Assembly: GCF_020510685.1 (NCBI RefSeq)
Contig: NZ_CP075185.1
Coordinates: forward strand, 1,984,001-2,048,000
DNA: 64,000 bases
Origin: Dechloromonas denitrificans
GTDB lineage: Bacteria; Pseudomonadota; Gammaproteobacteria; Burkholderiales; Rhodocyclaceae
Direction: 5' to 3'
In this document: one piece after another, positions 17,765 to 31,274 of the stretch
Layout: the number at the start of each line of letters is the position of its first letter
Position numbering within the stretch: the stretch's first letter is position 1
Translations under genes and position numbers: made by a program
Notes under the pieces: generated by a model
Database searches by the model: none
What the model was told of the DNA's origin: nothing
What the model saw: the letters and a program-made list of their open reading frames with translations, nothing else

Positions 17765-18460
17765 TCATGCCGGTTGCAGCAGCGGGGCGCCGAGGTGCCC
17801 GACCTTGACGTAGATGATCGCGCCCTCGGCGCCGGTGAATGGGGCGTGCCGGCTCCAGCGCGGACTGCGCAGCCAGGTACCGGCCGGATAGTCACCCCGT
17901 TCATCGCAGAACACGCCTTGCAGTACGAGAATTTCCTCGCCGCCCGGATGGGTGTGCGGATTGAATTGCGTGTGGGGTGCCCATTTGACCAGTGCCGAAC
18001 TGATCCCGTCGAACTCGTGCAACGGCATCACCGCCAGGCCTGGGACAAGACCCGGTCGCCAACTGGCGGAGGCGGTGTCGAGCACCAGCTTCTGCTGGTC
18101 GCCTGGCGAGAACTGCCAGACCTTGACGAAAATCGTGCAGCCGGCGCGGGTGAATGGCGTGTGCGCCGAGCCGGGCGGATTGCGAACGTAGGTTCCGGCC
18201 GGGTAATCGCCGTGCTCGTCCGAGAATACCCCGTCGAGAACCAGAAATTCCTCTCCGCCGTCATGCGTGTGCCGGCTGAACGCCGCGCCGGGGGTATACC
18301 GAACGATACTGGTGGCCCGGGCAATCTCGCCACCGATCCGGTCAAGCCGGTGGCGCCAGACGCCCGGACAGGGGGAGGGCGCCCAATCCTCAGCATCGAC
18401 TGGCGGGACGACGACGCGTTGCGCGAAGTCGGCGTTGATTTTGAGGTCGGCGTTGTTCAC
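17765..18460 (-). CDS. Bicupin protein, ChrR-like cupin family
   Basis: A 231-residue protein with two cupin domains, at about residues 25-115 and 130-225. Each has the metal-binding cupin motif: GAAFSRHTHDGGEEFLVLDG and TQFNPHTHPGGEEILVLQG (HxH...E). Each is followed by GDYPAGT(Y/W) and the second His motif (GSAHTPF, WSRHAPF). The tandem near-repeat shows an internal duplication. ChrR-like cupins act as zinc anti-sigma factors or as small-molecule-binding enzymes. No ECF sigma gene is adjacent, so an enzymatic or acetylacetone-cleaving type role is as likely. It lies downstream of the formaldehyde genes on the same strand, 28 bases after fghA. Confidence 0.8.
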   Translation of the reverse strand: MNNADLKINADFAQRVVVPPVDAEDWAPSPCPGVWRHRLDRIGGEIARATSIVRYTPGAAFSRHTHDGGEEFLVLDGVFSDEHGDYPAGTYVRNPPGSAHTPFTRAGCTIFVKVWQFSPGDQQKLVLDTASASWRPGLVPGLAVMPLHEFDGISSALVKWAPHTQFNPHTHPGGEEILVLQGVFCDERGDYPAGTWLRSPRWSRHAPFTGAEGAIIYVKVGHLGAPLLQPA

Positions 18461-18488
18461 GGCAGGCTCTCCGGGTTACGCACCGCGC

Positions 18489-19334
18489 CTAGGCTTTCAG
18501 AGCCTTGGCATGGTGGCGCAAGTGGTCGTCGATGAAGCTGGCGATGAAGTAGTAGCTGTGGTCATAGCCGGCTTGCAGACGCAGCGTCAGCGGGTGGTTG
18601 GCCGCCGTAGCCGCCGAGCGCAGGGTTTCCGGCTTGAGTTGCGTGAGCAGGAAATCGTCGCGGTCGCCCTGGTCGATCAGGATCGGCAGTTGCTCGGCGG
18701 CTTTGGCGATCAGCAGGCTGGCATCCCACTCGCGCCAGGTCGAGCGGTCTTCGCCGAGGTAGCGGGAAAAGGCTTTTTCGCCCCACGGCACGGTCATCGG
18801 GTTGGCGATCGGCGCGAAGGCGGAAAGCGACTGGTAACGCCCGGGGTTGCGCAGGGCGCAAACCAGCGCGCCATGGCCGCCCATCGAGTGGCCGCTGATG
18901 CCGCGCTTGTCCGAGACCAGGAAGCTGGCCTCGATCAGGGCGGGAAGCTCATGCACCACGTAGTCGTGCATCCGATAGTGCCGGTCCCATGGTGTCTGGG
19001 TCGCATTCAGGTAGAAGCCGGCCCCCAGCCCGAAATCCCAACCGCCGTCCGGATCGCCCGGCACCTCGGCGCCGCGCGGGCTGGTGTCGGGGGCGACGAT
19101 GATGATGCCGAGTTCGGCGGCCAGGCGCTGGGCGCCGGCCTTCTGCATGAAATTCTCGTCGCTGCAGCTGAGTCCCGACAGCCAGTACAGGACCGGCAGC
19201 TTTTCACCCAGTTCGACCTGGGGCGGCAGATAGACGGCGAAGGTCATGTCGCAATTCAGCACCGTCGAGCGATGCCGGTAGCGCTTGTGCCAGCCGCCGA
19301 AGCTTTTCTGGCAGGAGATGTTCTCGATGCTCAT
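18489..19334 (-). CDS. fghA: S-formylglutathione hydrolase
   Basis: A 281-residue serine hydrolase of esterase-D type, the usual length. The nucleophile motif is [10 protein letters not shown] near residue 148; the oxyanion strand [20 protein letters not shown] and the end motif [21 protein letters not shown] (catalytic His in DHSYYF) are conserved. It hydrolyses S-formylglutathione to formate and glutathione, the last step of glutathione-dependent formaldehyde detoxification. It lies 15 bases after frmA on the same strand, so the two form an operon, probably with the bicupin gene next. Confidence 0.95.
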   Translation of the reverse strand: MSIENISCQKSFGGWHKRYRHRSTVLNCDMTFAVYLPPQVELGEKLPVLYWLSGLSCSDENFMQKAGAQRLAAELGIIIVAPDTSPRGAEVPGDPDGGWDFGLGAGFYLNATQTPWDRHYRMHDYVVHELPALIEASFLVSDKRGISGHSMGGHGALVCALRNPGRYQSLSAFAPIANPMTVPWGEKAFSRYLGEDRSTWREWDASLLIAKAAEQLPILIDQGDRDDFLLTQLKPETLRSAATAANHPLTLRLQAGYDHSYYFIASFIDDHLRHHAKALKA

Positions 19335-19349
19335 TGCGCTGTTCCCTGC

Positions 19350-24436
<5,087 letters not shown>

Positions 24437-24677
24437 ATGACGAGTCTACGCTGGCGCTAGGTCCACAGCACTGGTCTGGGTTGGAAAATTTCGGGCGGCA
24501 GGATGGCGAGCGCTCCGGCAAACCGAATATTTCGCTTGCCAACCAACTCGCTTAATAAAACTGCAATGGGACGCGATGAGAATACAACGGCATCCAATGA
24601 GTCCGATTGATATAGGCCAAGGCAGACCGAGGCCACGTTGAAGAATAAATGTAGCAAGTCAAAGCGTTGAGGATTAT
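24437..24677. other. Intergenic region, no gene seen
   Basis: About 240 bases between the diguanylate cyclase start and the 60-residue gene. It must carry promoters for both. It is lower in GC than its surroundings near 24560-24670. I see no convincing operator or RNA. Confidence 0.3.
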
Positions 24678-24860
24678 ATGAATGAGCAAACTGAACAGTT
24701 GAGAGACCAGGCGATCAAGCTCTGCGCCGCTCGCGGTATTGCGGTACACCCTTATGGTCACGTCTGGTGGCTGATTGGCAATGGCATCAACCGTGTCGTT
24801 GCCGAACTGGCTGGCTTGTGCGGTTCGGATCTCGAGCCGCTGCCGCTGATGGAGCGATAG
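24678..24860 (+). CDS. Small protein of unknown function (60 residues)
   Basis: The ATG at 24678 has a GAGGA ribosome site seven bases upstream. The 60-residue product starts with a charged helix (MNEQTEQLRDQAIKLCAARG) followed by AVHPYGHVWWLIGNGINRVVAELAGL, an aromatic-histidine patch and an amphipathic helix, with two cysteines. It has no signal peptide. A good terminator follows at 24900, which supports a real single-gene transcript. I do not recognise the family. Confidence 0.6.
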   Translation: MNEQTEQLRDQAIKLCAARGIAVHPYGHVWWLIGNGINRVVAELAGLCGSDLEPLPLMER

Positions 24861-24899
24861 GCAAGCCTGCACCGAGCAAGGCAGCAAATAGCACATACC

Positions 24900-24927
24900 G
24901 ACCCGCGTGAGCGGGTCTTTCTTTTTC
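24900..24927 (+). terminator. Rho-independent terminator
   Basis: GACCCGC, loop GTGA, GCGGGTC, then TTTCTTTTT: a seven-base GC stem with a T tail, 40 bases after the small gene. Confidence 0.85.
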
Positions 24928-24975
24928 GCCTTTCCATTTTCGGCCTGATGATTGTGGCAGTTCGGGCGACTGAGC

Positions 24976-25641
24976 CTACATCCGGGATGCGGCAACGTAT
25001 TTGGTCGCGCTGGCGGCCGAACTCGCGGCACGGCCCTGCGGCGGCCTTTCGCCGGAGATCAGGCGGGTGCCGGCGACGTAATCGATGGCCCTGGCTGGCG
25101 CGTTGCGCCATTCGTTGAAGCGCTCGAGCACCGCCGGTACGTAACGCTGGGTTTCCGGGTAGGGTGGGATCGTCTCGGCATATTTGCTTACCGCGCCTTC
25201 GCCGGCGTTGTAGGCGGCTAGGGCCAGGTCGGTGCGCTGGTCGTAACGGTCGAGCAGGTAGCGCAGATAGCGGGTGCCGGCCAGCAGGTTGGGGCGGGCT
25301 TCAGCGGCATCGGCGACGCCGAAGCGGCGGGCGGTGTCGGGCATCAACTGCATCAGGCCGCGTGCCCCTTTTTCCGAGACGGCATCGGCCCGGTAGGCCG
25401 ATTCGACTTGGATCAGCGCATGGACCAGCGCCGGGTCAAGTCCGGCTTGGCGGGCCGCGGCGGTAATTTCTTCGGCGTAGGGCTTGGCGGCCAGCGCCGG
25501 GTGGGCCAGGGTCGATGGCTTGGCTGCCAGGCGGTATTGCTGGCCATGGCCCAGTTGCAGGCGATAGCTCTCGGGGTCGAGCGCGCTGGCCTGCGGCAGC
25601 AGGATCAGCCAGCCGGCTGCGAGGGCGATCAGGTGCCGCAT
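24976..25641 (-). CDS. Lytic transglycosylase (SLT domain)
   Basis: A 221-residue exported murein hydrolase. From the ATG at 25641 the N-terminus MRHLIALAAGWLILLPQASA is a signal peptide; the open frame continues upstream into the VanZ gene without adding homology. The SLT domain (about residues 60-175) has the catalytic Glu in VESAYR, GLMQLMPDTARRFG and ALAAYNAGEGAVSKY. It is a paralogue of the protein at 5385. A 50-residue Ala/Ser-rich tail follows the domain. It overlaps the VanZ start region by 13 bases and ends an operon beginning with the sugar-phosphate transferase, so it may open peptidoglycan for polysaccharide export. Confidence 0.85.
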   Translation of the reverse strand: MRHLIALAAGWLILLPQASALDPESYRLQLGHGQQYRLAAKPSTLAHPALAAKPYAEEITAAARQAGLDPALVHALIQVESAYRADAVSEKGARGLMQLMPDTARRFGVADAAEARPNLLAGTRYLRYLLDRYDQRTDLALAAYNAGEGAVSKYAETIPPYPETQRYVPAVLERFNEWRNAPARAIDYVAGTRLISGERPPQGRAASSAASATKYVAASRM

Positions 25642-26015
25642 GGGCTTTGCCCCGGCCAGGTGCGCCGGAGATGGTGCCAGACGTAGAGCCCGCACAGGAC
25701 GCCGATGGCGTCGGCCAATCCGTCATCCCAGCCCGGTTGGCGCTGCGGTACGAAGAACTGGTGCAATTCGTCGGCGAGCGCGATGCCCAGGGCCAGGCCG
25801 ATAAGCATCCAGAGCGGGATCCTGGGCAGCGCCAGGCGCAGCCCGAAGCTCAGTACGGCAAAAATGGCCAAGTGCAGCAGTTTGTCCCACGGATGGGAAA
25901 TCAGGTTGGCCGAGCCCGGCGTGCTGCCGAAGCCGAAAAGCAGGGCAAGAATCGCAAGTACCACGATGCTGCCGAACCACCGCGCCAGCCGGCGGCAGGC
26001 CGGGCTAGTAGGCAT
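25629..26015 (-). CDS. VanZ-family membrane protein
   Basis: A 128-residue protein with three or four membrane helices (FGSIVVLAILALLFGFGS, LLHLAIFAVLSFGLRLAL, WMLIGLALGIALADELHQFF). The motif DKLLHLAIFAVLSFGL followed by ADELHQFFVPQRQPGWDDGLADAIG is diagnostic of VanZ-like proteins. Their molecular role is unknown beyond the teicoplanin-resistance VanZ. The ATG at 26015 overlaps the end of the upstream glycosyltransferase gene by 11 bases. VanZ-like genes are common beside exopolysaccharide priming enzymes in exosortase-bearing bacteria. Confidence 0.82.
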   Translation of the reverse strand: MPTSPACRRLARWFGSIVVLAILALLFGFGSTPGSANLISHPWDKLLHLAIFAVLSFGLRLALPRIPLWMLIGLALGIALADELHQFFVPQRQPGWDDGLADAIGVLCGLYVWHHLRRTWPGQSPCGT

Positions 26016-27465
26016 ACTGATCCTTGAAGACGACGCCGACCGTCTTGAGAATGATGTAAAGATCAAGGCCCAGCGACCAGTGGCGCAGGTAGTCGAGATC
26101 GCATTCGACGCGCGCCTTCATCTTGTCCAGCGTTTCGGTTTCGCCGCGCAACCCGTTTACCTGCGCCCAGCCGGTGATGCCCGGCTTGACCTTGTGGCGG
26201 ACCATGTAGCCGTTGATCAGCTTGCGGTACTGCTCATTGTGCGCCACGGCATGCGGGCGGGGGCCGACGATGCTCATGCGGCCCTGCAGCACGTTGACGA
26301 ACTGCGGCAGCTCGTCGAGCGAGGTCTTGCGCAGGACGGCGCCGAGGCGGGTGATCCGCTGGTCGCCCTTGCGCGCCTGGGCGATCTGCCCACCATCTTC
26401 GCAGACCGTCATCGAACGGAATTTGTATACGACGATTTCCTGGCCATCCAGCCCGTAGCGGCGTTGTTTGAAGATAATTGGTCCCGGCGACGAGAGTTTC
26501 ACGCCGGCCGCGACGACCAGCAGGATGGGCGAAATGAGCAGCAGGATGAGCAGCGACAGCACGATGTCGGACAGCCGCTTGGTCAATCCGTTGGTCCCGG
26601 TGAACGGCGTTTCGCAGACGGAAACGACCGGCATGTCGCAGATCGTCTCCATACGGCTCTGGATGATGTCGGTGACGAACAGGTCGGGCACGAAGTAGAT
26701 CGATGCCGTGGTGTCGCGCAGTTCGTCGAGCAGGCGCATGATGCGCGGCTGGGTGGCCATCGGCAGCGAAATGTAGATCAGGTTGACCTGGGCCTGCTTG
26801 ACGTATTCGGCCGCCTCGCTGATCCGGCCGAGCAGCGGGCGGCCATGTCCGCTGGCATGCAGGCGCTCGATATTGCGGTCGTCGAAAAAGCCTAGCACCT
26901 GCAGGTCGCTGTACGGGCTCTCGGCCAGCCGGCTGGCCAGTTGCGCGCCTTGCTCGTTCATGCCGATGATCACTGCCCGCTTGGCGCCCTGGGCCCGGAG
27001 CAGCATCGGCGCAGCCAGGCGGAACAGGGTATGGGCGACGATCAGGCAGAGCGGCGCCGCCCATAGCCAGGTGATGATCGCCCGCGCCGGATACAGGCTC
27101 AGGGCTTTCGTCGCATAGCCGAAAATGACGATCAGCGAAGCGAGAAACAGCCAGCCGGTGACGATGTTCAGCAGGCTGCGCACGAACGATTCCTCGAGCC
27201 GCGGTTGGGCCGGGAAGGTCAGCGAGAAGGCCATCAGCGAGACAATCAGGTAGGGCAGGGTGAGTTCGCCTTCCTCGATGAAACTGATCATCCACACCGA
27301 AAAGGTCAGGACGATCGGATCGAGGACCACCTCGATGACGTTGATCAGGTTGTCGCGGCCGATATGCAGACTGGCGACCCGGTTGAAGCGCGAGGTGCTG
27401 CCCAGATACGGTGCGGGGGCCGTGGTCGCTGGTGGTGGGCAGGTGGTTGAGGCAATGGCGGTCAT
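26005..27465 (-). CDS. Undecaprenyl-phosphate glucose phosphotransferase (WcaJ/EpsB-type)
   Basis: A 486-residue polyprenyl glycosylphosphotransferase, which starts exopolysaccharide synthesis by moving sugar-1-phosphate onto undecaprenyl phosphate. Four N-terminal membrane helices (about 25-140) precede a Rossmann-like CoA-binding fold (RAVIIGMNEQGAQLASRL) and a re-entrant helix. The catalytic sugar-transferase domain (about 295-486) has KRLSDIVLSL, FKQRRYGLDGQEIVVYKFRSM, LRKTSLDELPQFVNVLQG and SIVGPRP. The ATG at 27465 is preferred over a TTG at 27486. In methanolan-type loci the equivalent is EpsB. It starts the three-gene operon with vanZ and the transglycosylase. Confidence 0.9.
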   Translation of the reverse strand: MTAIASTTCPPPATTAPAPYLGSTSRFNRVASLHIGRDNLINVIEVVLDPIVLTFSVWMISFIEEGELTLPYLIVSLMAFSLTFPAQPRLEESFVRSLLNIVTGWLFLASLIVIFGYATKALSLYPARAIITWLWAAPLCLIVAHTLFRLAAPMLLRAQGAKRAVIIGMNEQGAQLASRLAESPYSDLQVLGFFDDRNIERLHASGHGRPLLGRISEAAEYVKQAQVNLIYISLPMATQPRIMRLLDELRDTTASIYFVPDLFVTDIIQSRMETICDMPVVSVCETPFTGTNGLTKRLSDIVLSLLILLLISPILLVVAAGVKLSSPGPIIFKQRRYGLDGQEIVVYKFRSMTVCEDGGQIAQARKGDQRITRLGAVLRKTSLDELPQFVNVLQGRMSIVGPRPHAVAHNEQYRKLINGYMVRHKVKPGITGWAQVNGLRGETETLDKMKARVECDLDYLRHWSLGLDLYIILKTVGVVFKDQYAY

Positions 27466-27685
27466 GATTCGTTTCTGCCGAGGCAAGAGTGCAAGTGCCG
27501 GCTGTTGGATGTCGCTCAGGTAAACCAGCTGGTCATTGCGGGGCGGCGACGGGGCCGGTCTGACTGGCGGTCAACGAAGAACGGGAACCGGGCCAGCTTA
27601 TTCCGCGTTCATTAAATATTTGTGAAAGCCGACGCATTCGTTCGCCAAGGATCGTCAGTGCCCCGCTGCTGGCCGGTCTGCGCGG

Positions 27686-28966
27686 TCACAGGCGCCAGAC
27701 CCGCACCCCGGCAGCTTCCAGCATGGCCTTGTCGAACATTGCCTTGACGTCGATGAAGCAGCCGCCCTTGACCATCCGGCGGGCCAGATCTTCGCTGCCC
27801 AGCGCCAGGTATTCGCTGTGCGCCACGGCGGCAATCACCGCGTCGGCCCGCGGCAGGTCGTCCCAGGCCGACAGCTGTACACCGTATTCGTGCAGCGCTT
27901 CTTCGGGGTCGGCCGCCGGGTCATGGACGAAGACCTCGACGCCGTAGCTCTTCAGTTCGCCGATGATGTCCGCCACCTTGGAGTTGCGCAGGTCGGCGCA
28001 ATCCTCCTTGAAGGTCAGCCCGAGCACATTGACGCGGGCACCCTTGACGTAACTGCCGCCGGCGATCATCTGCTTGACCGTCTGCTCGGCGACGAATTTG
28101 GCCATGCCGTCGTTGATGCGCCGGCCGGCCAGGATGACCTGCGGGTGGTAGCCGACCATCTCGGCCTTGTGCGTCAGGTAGTACGGATCGACCCCGATGC
28201 AATGGCCGCCGACCAGGCCCGGCTTGAACTTGAGGAAATTCCACTTGGTCCCGGCCGCCTCGAGCACCTCGCTGGTATCGATGGCGAGGCGGTCGAAAAT
28301 GATGGCCAGCTCGTTCATCAGCGCGATATTCAGGTCGCGCTGGGTGTTCTCGATCACCTTGGCGGCTTCGGCCGCCTTGATGCTGCGGCAGCGATGGACG
28401 CCCGGCTTGACGATGCGCTCGTAGAGGGCGGCCACCCGGGCCAGCGTTTCCGGCATGTCGCCCGAAACCACCTTGAGGATGCTGGTCAGCGTGTGTTCCT
28501 TGTCGCCTGGATTGATGCGTTCCGGCGAATAGCCGACGAAGAAATCGCGCTGCCAGACCAGGCCGGATTCACGCTCGAGCACCGGGATGCACACTTCTTC
28601 GGTGGCACCGGGATAGACCGTCGATTCATAGACGACGATAGCCCCTGTCTTCATGTGCCGGCCAGCCGACATGCTGGCGCCGATCAGCGGCTTGAAGTCG
28701 GGGATGTGCGCCGCATCGACCGGCGTCGGCACGGCGACGATGATGATGTCGGCTTCGCCCAGCCTGGCCGGGTCGTCGGTATATTCGGCATGCACGGCGG
28801 CGGCCAGCGCCGAGTCGTCGAGTTCCCGCGACGGATCGCTGCCGGCCCGGCACTTCGCCACTTTGTCTACGCTGATATCGAAGCCGATGGTGCGCCCGGT
28901 TTTTCCGAACTCGACGACGAGCGGCAGGCCGACATAACCGAGGCCGATGACTGCAACGACTGACAT
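27686..28966 (-). CDS. Nucleotide-sugar dehydrogenase (TviB/WbpO-type)
   Basis: A 426-residue UDP-sugar 6-dehydrogenase. The ATG at 28966 has a strong AGGGAG ribosome site and gives MSVVAVIGLGYVGLPLV, the NAD-binding fold. The central domain has KVIENTQRDLNIALMNELA, and the catalytic cysteine is in GLVGGHCIGVDPYYL. The C-terminal UDP-binding domain has GLTFKEDCADLRNSKV. It resembles UDP-N-acetyl-hexosamine dehydrogenases (TviB, WbpO) more than UDP-glucose dehydrogenase, so it probably makes an N-acetylhexosaminuronic acid for the exopolysaccharide. WecB at 36099 would supply a matching UDP-ManNAc. About 220 bases separate it from the next gene. Confidence 0.88.
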   Translation of the reverse strand: MSVVAVIGLGYVGLPLVVEFGKTGRTIGFDISVDKVAKCRAGSDPSRELDDSALAAAVHAEYTDDPARLGEADIIIVAVPTPVDAAHIPDFKPLIGASMSAGRHMKTGAIVVYESTVYPGATEEVCIPVLERESGLVWQRDFFVGYSPERINPGDKEHTLTSILKVVSGDMPETLARVAALYERIVKPGVHRCRSIKAAEAAKVIENTQRDLNIALMNELAIIFDRLAIDTSEVLEAAGTKWNFLKFKPGLVGGHCIGVDPYYLTHKAEMVGYHPQVILAGRRINDGMAKFVAEQTVKQMIAGGSYVKGARVNVLGLTFKEDCADLRNSKVADIIGELKSYGVEVFVHDPAADPEEALHEYGVQLSAWDDLPRADAVIAAVAHSEYLALGSEDLARRMVKGGCFIDVKAMFDKAMLEAAGVRVWRL

Positions 28967-29198
28967 GATTTCTCCCTGAAAGTGAAATGCCGGCACGACG
29001 CGCCGTGCCATGTTGGCCTGTCGGGCAGTATCGATAGTGTTTGTTACAGCAAGACTGCCGCCGAGTTATGCCGAACGGATCAGGCGGCCTGCCGCGCGGC
29101 GGGGGAATTCCGCTGGCTCTGGCGGTCGAAGGGTTTTCCCGGCCGGTCACAAACCTGTCATTTGGCCGGCGTACCCTCGACGATATGACCTTTGGCAT

Positions 29199-31019
29199 AT
29201 GGAAATTCTGATGCAGGCAGAAAACATCTCGAATCTCGTCGATACGCCGGCCAGCAAGGTCGGGCGGCAATTTGTCTTTATCAAGGACGACCGTCTGCAG
29301 GAGGCGCCGACCGTCCGCAGCCTGCTCCGTTCGATGTCTCCGGCCTTGCCGGAGACCACCTGCGAGGAAGTGATGAGCCGGTTTCTCGGCGATTCGGCGA
29401 TCTATGCCTTGCCTGTCGTCGATGCGGAATTCCGGCCGGTGGCGCTGGTCGACCGCAAGGGCTACATCGAGTTTTTCACCAAGCCCTACAGCCGGGAGAT
29501 TTTCGGCCGGGATGGCATTCACGCCTTCCTGAACTCGGGCCATTACCATGCCTCGATCCCGATTGTCGTCGAGGATTATTGCAGCGTCGAAGATGCCGCC
29601 CAGATCATCATTGCCTCGGGCATCGAGCATCTGGTCACCGGCTTCATGGTGACCAGTCACGAACGCTACATCGGCGTCGCCAACGGCCATGACCTGCTCA
29701 ACCTGATTACCCAGCGCAAACAGGCCGAACTGTATTTCCTGGCGCATTACGATCCGCTGACCGGGGTGCCCAACCGCACCCTGCTCAATGACCGGATCAG
29801 CCAGGCCTGTCTCGATGCCGACCGCAAGGGGAGTTCGGTCGCCCTGCTGTTCGTCGATGTCGACCGTTTCAAGCAGATCAACGATTCGCTCGGCCACCGC
29901 GCCGGCGATGCCGTGTTGCGGGCGCTGGTCGGCCGGCTCAAGATGGCCGCCCGAAAAACCGATACCGTGGCGCGGATCGGCGGCGACGAGTTCATCATCA
30001 TGATGGAAGACGTGGCCGACCCCGACCATGCCAACGATGTCGCGCAGCGTCTGGTCGAATCGATGCTGCCGCCCTTCGAATTGCTCGGTCATGCGCTGAT
30101 CGTCACGGTCAGCATCGGCATCGCCGTCTATCCGCACGACGACCGCGATCTCAGCCGCCTGCTGGCCAAGGCCGATTCCGCGATGTACGAAGCCAAGGCC
30201 AACGGGCGCAACGGCTTCCGGATGTATAGCGAAGCCAGCGCCGGCTACAATCCATCCCGGCTGTCGCTGGAAAACGATCTGCGCCAGGCCATCGACCGCG
30301 ACGAGTTGTCGCTGGTCTATCAGCCCCAGGTCGATTTCGCCAGCGGCCGGATTCAGGGCGTCGAAGCCCTGCTGCGCTGGCAGCACCCGGTACGCGGGGC
30401 GATTTCGCCGATGGAGTTCATTCCGGTCGCCGAAGAGAGCGGCTATATCGTCCAGCTCGGCGAATGGGTCATGCGCCGTGCCTTTTGCCAGCTCGGCGAG
30501 TGGAAAGCCAAGGGGCTGCCGGCAATTCGCATGGCGATCAACATTTCCGCCGTGCAATTTCACCAGAGCAACTTCACCGATGTGCTGACCGATGCCCTGA
30601 CCGATTACGAGGTCGATCCCTGCCTGATCGAACTGGAACTGACCGAGAGTGTGCTGATGCACAACGTCGAGGGCGTGCTGACCAGCCTGAAACGCATCAA
30701 GGGCATGGGCATCCGGCTGGCCATCGACGATTTCGGCACCGGCTTCTCCAGCCTCAACTATCTGCGCCGTTTTCCCATCGACCGCCTGAAAATCGACCAG
30801 TCCTTCGTTCGCGACATCGAAAACACGCCGGCCAACGAATCGATCACCCGCTCGATCATCGCCCTTGCCGAAAGCCTGTCGCTCGAGGTGGTGGCCGAAG
30901 GCATCGAGAAAAGCAGCGAGCACGAGATCCTCAAGAAACTCGGCTGCCTGGAAGGGCAGGGCTACTTCTTTGCCCGGCCGCTGCTGGCCGTCGACGTGGA
31001 TGCCTGGCTGGCGCCGTGA
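29199..31019 (+). CDS. CBS-GGDEF-EAL c-di-GMP turnover protein
   Basis: A 606-residue cytosolic protein with no membrane span. Residues about 30-165 form a CBS-domain pair (TCEEVMSRFLGDSAIYALPVV, then VEDAAQIIIASGIEHL). CBS pairs often bind adenine nucleotides. A GGDEF domain follows (RIGGDEF near residue 260, with an RKTD inhibitory site before it), then an EAL domain (EALLRW near 389, ELTESVL, IDDFGTGFSSLNYLRR, EGIEK). Both active motifs look intact, so it may make and break c-di-GMP, balanced by the CBS ligand. The ATG at 29211 is an alternative start with a better-spaced GGA. It is divergent from the nucleotide-sugar dehydrogenase, across 232 bases. Confidence 0.9.
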   Translation: MEILMQAENISNLVDTPASKVGRQFVFIKDDRLQEAPTVRSLLRSMSPALPETTCEEVMSRFLGDSAIYALPVVDAEFRPVALVDRKGYIEFFTKPYSREIFGRDGIHAFLNSGHYHASIPIVVEDYCSVEDAAQIIIASGIEHLVTGFMVTSHERYIGVANGHDLLNLITQRKQAELYFLAHYDPLTGVPNRTLLNDRISQACLDADRKGSSVALLFVDVDRFKQINDSLGHRAGDAVLRALVGRLKMAARKTDTVARIGGDEFIIMMEDVADPDHANDVAQRLVESMLPPFELLGHALIVTVSIGIAVYPHDDRDLSRLLAKADSAMYEAKANGRNGFRMYSEASAGYNPSRLSLENDLRQAIDRDELSLVYQPQVDFASGRIQGVEALLRWQHPVRGAISPMEFIPVAEESGYIVQLGEWVMRRAFCQLGEWKAKGLPAIRMAINISAVQFHQSNFTDVLTDALTDYEVDPCLIELELTESVLMHNVEGVLTSLKRIKGMGIRLAIDDFGTGFSSLNYLRRFPIDRLKIDQSFVRDIENTPANESITRSIIALAESLSLEVVAEGIEKSSEHEILKKLGCLEGQGYFFARPLLAVDVDAWLAP

Positions 31020-31026
31020 GCAGCCG

Positions 31027-31058
31027 GCGCGGCGGACTGTGAAAACCGGCCGCCGCGC
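31027..31058 (+). terminator. GC-rich hairpin after the GGDEF-EAL gene
   Basis: GCGCGGCGG and CCGCCGCGC form a nine-base stem eight bases after the stop, without a T tail. It may slow or end transcription. The rest of 31020-31274 holds no convincing gene. Confidence 0.45.
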
Positions 31059-31274
31059 ACTGATCCGATCGGACTACAAACCGGCATCGCTGGCGATGGG
31101 TTTTCTGTAATACGCCAATGGCAACATCGCCCGGCCGTCTGCCATGGATTTCGTGCCGCTTCCCTGCCGGCCTGCAGACCGATCTGCATCTGCGCCGCCA
31201 GTCCTGAGCTGCAGCGATTTACCTGCGGATACATCAATCACGACCATTCGATCACTACCCACTGAGAGGTTCCC

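Noticed and set aside
28626..30923. Long antisense open frame (765 codons) opposite the GGDEF-EAL gene
   Set aside because: It runs across two real genes and the region between them and mirrors their codons; no domain is seen.
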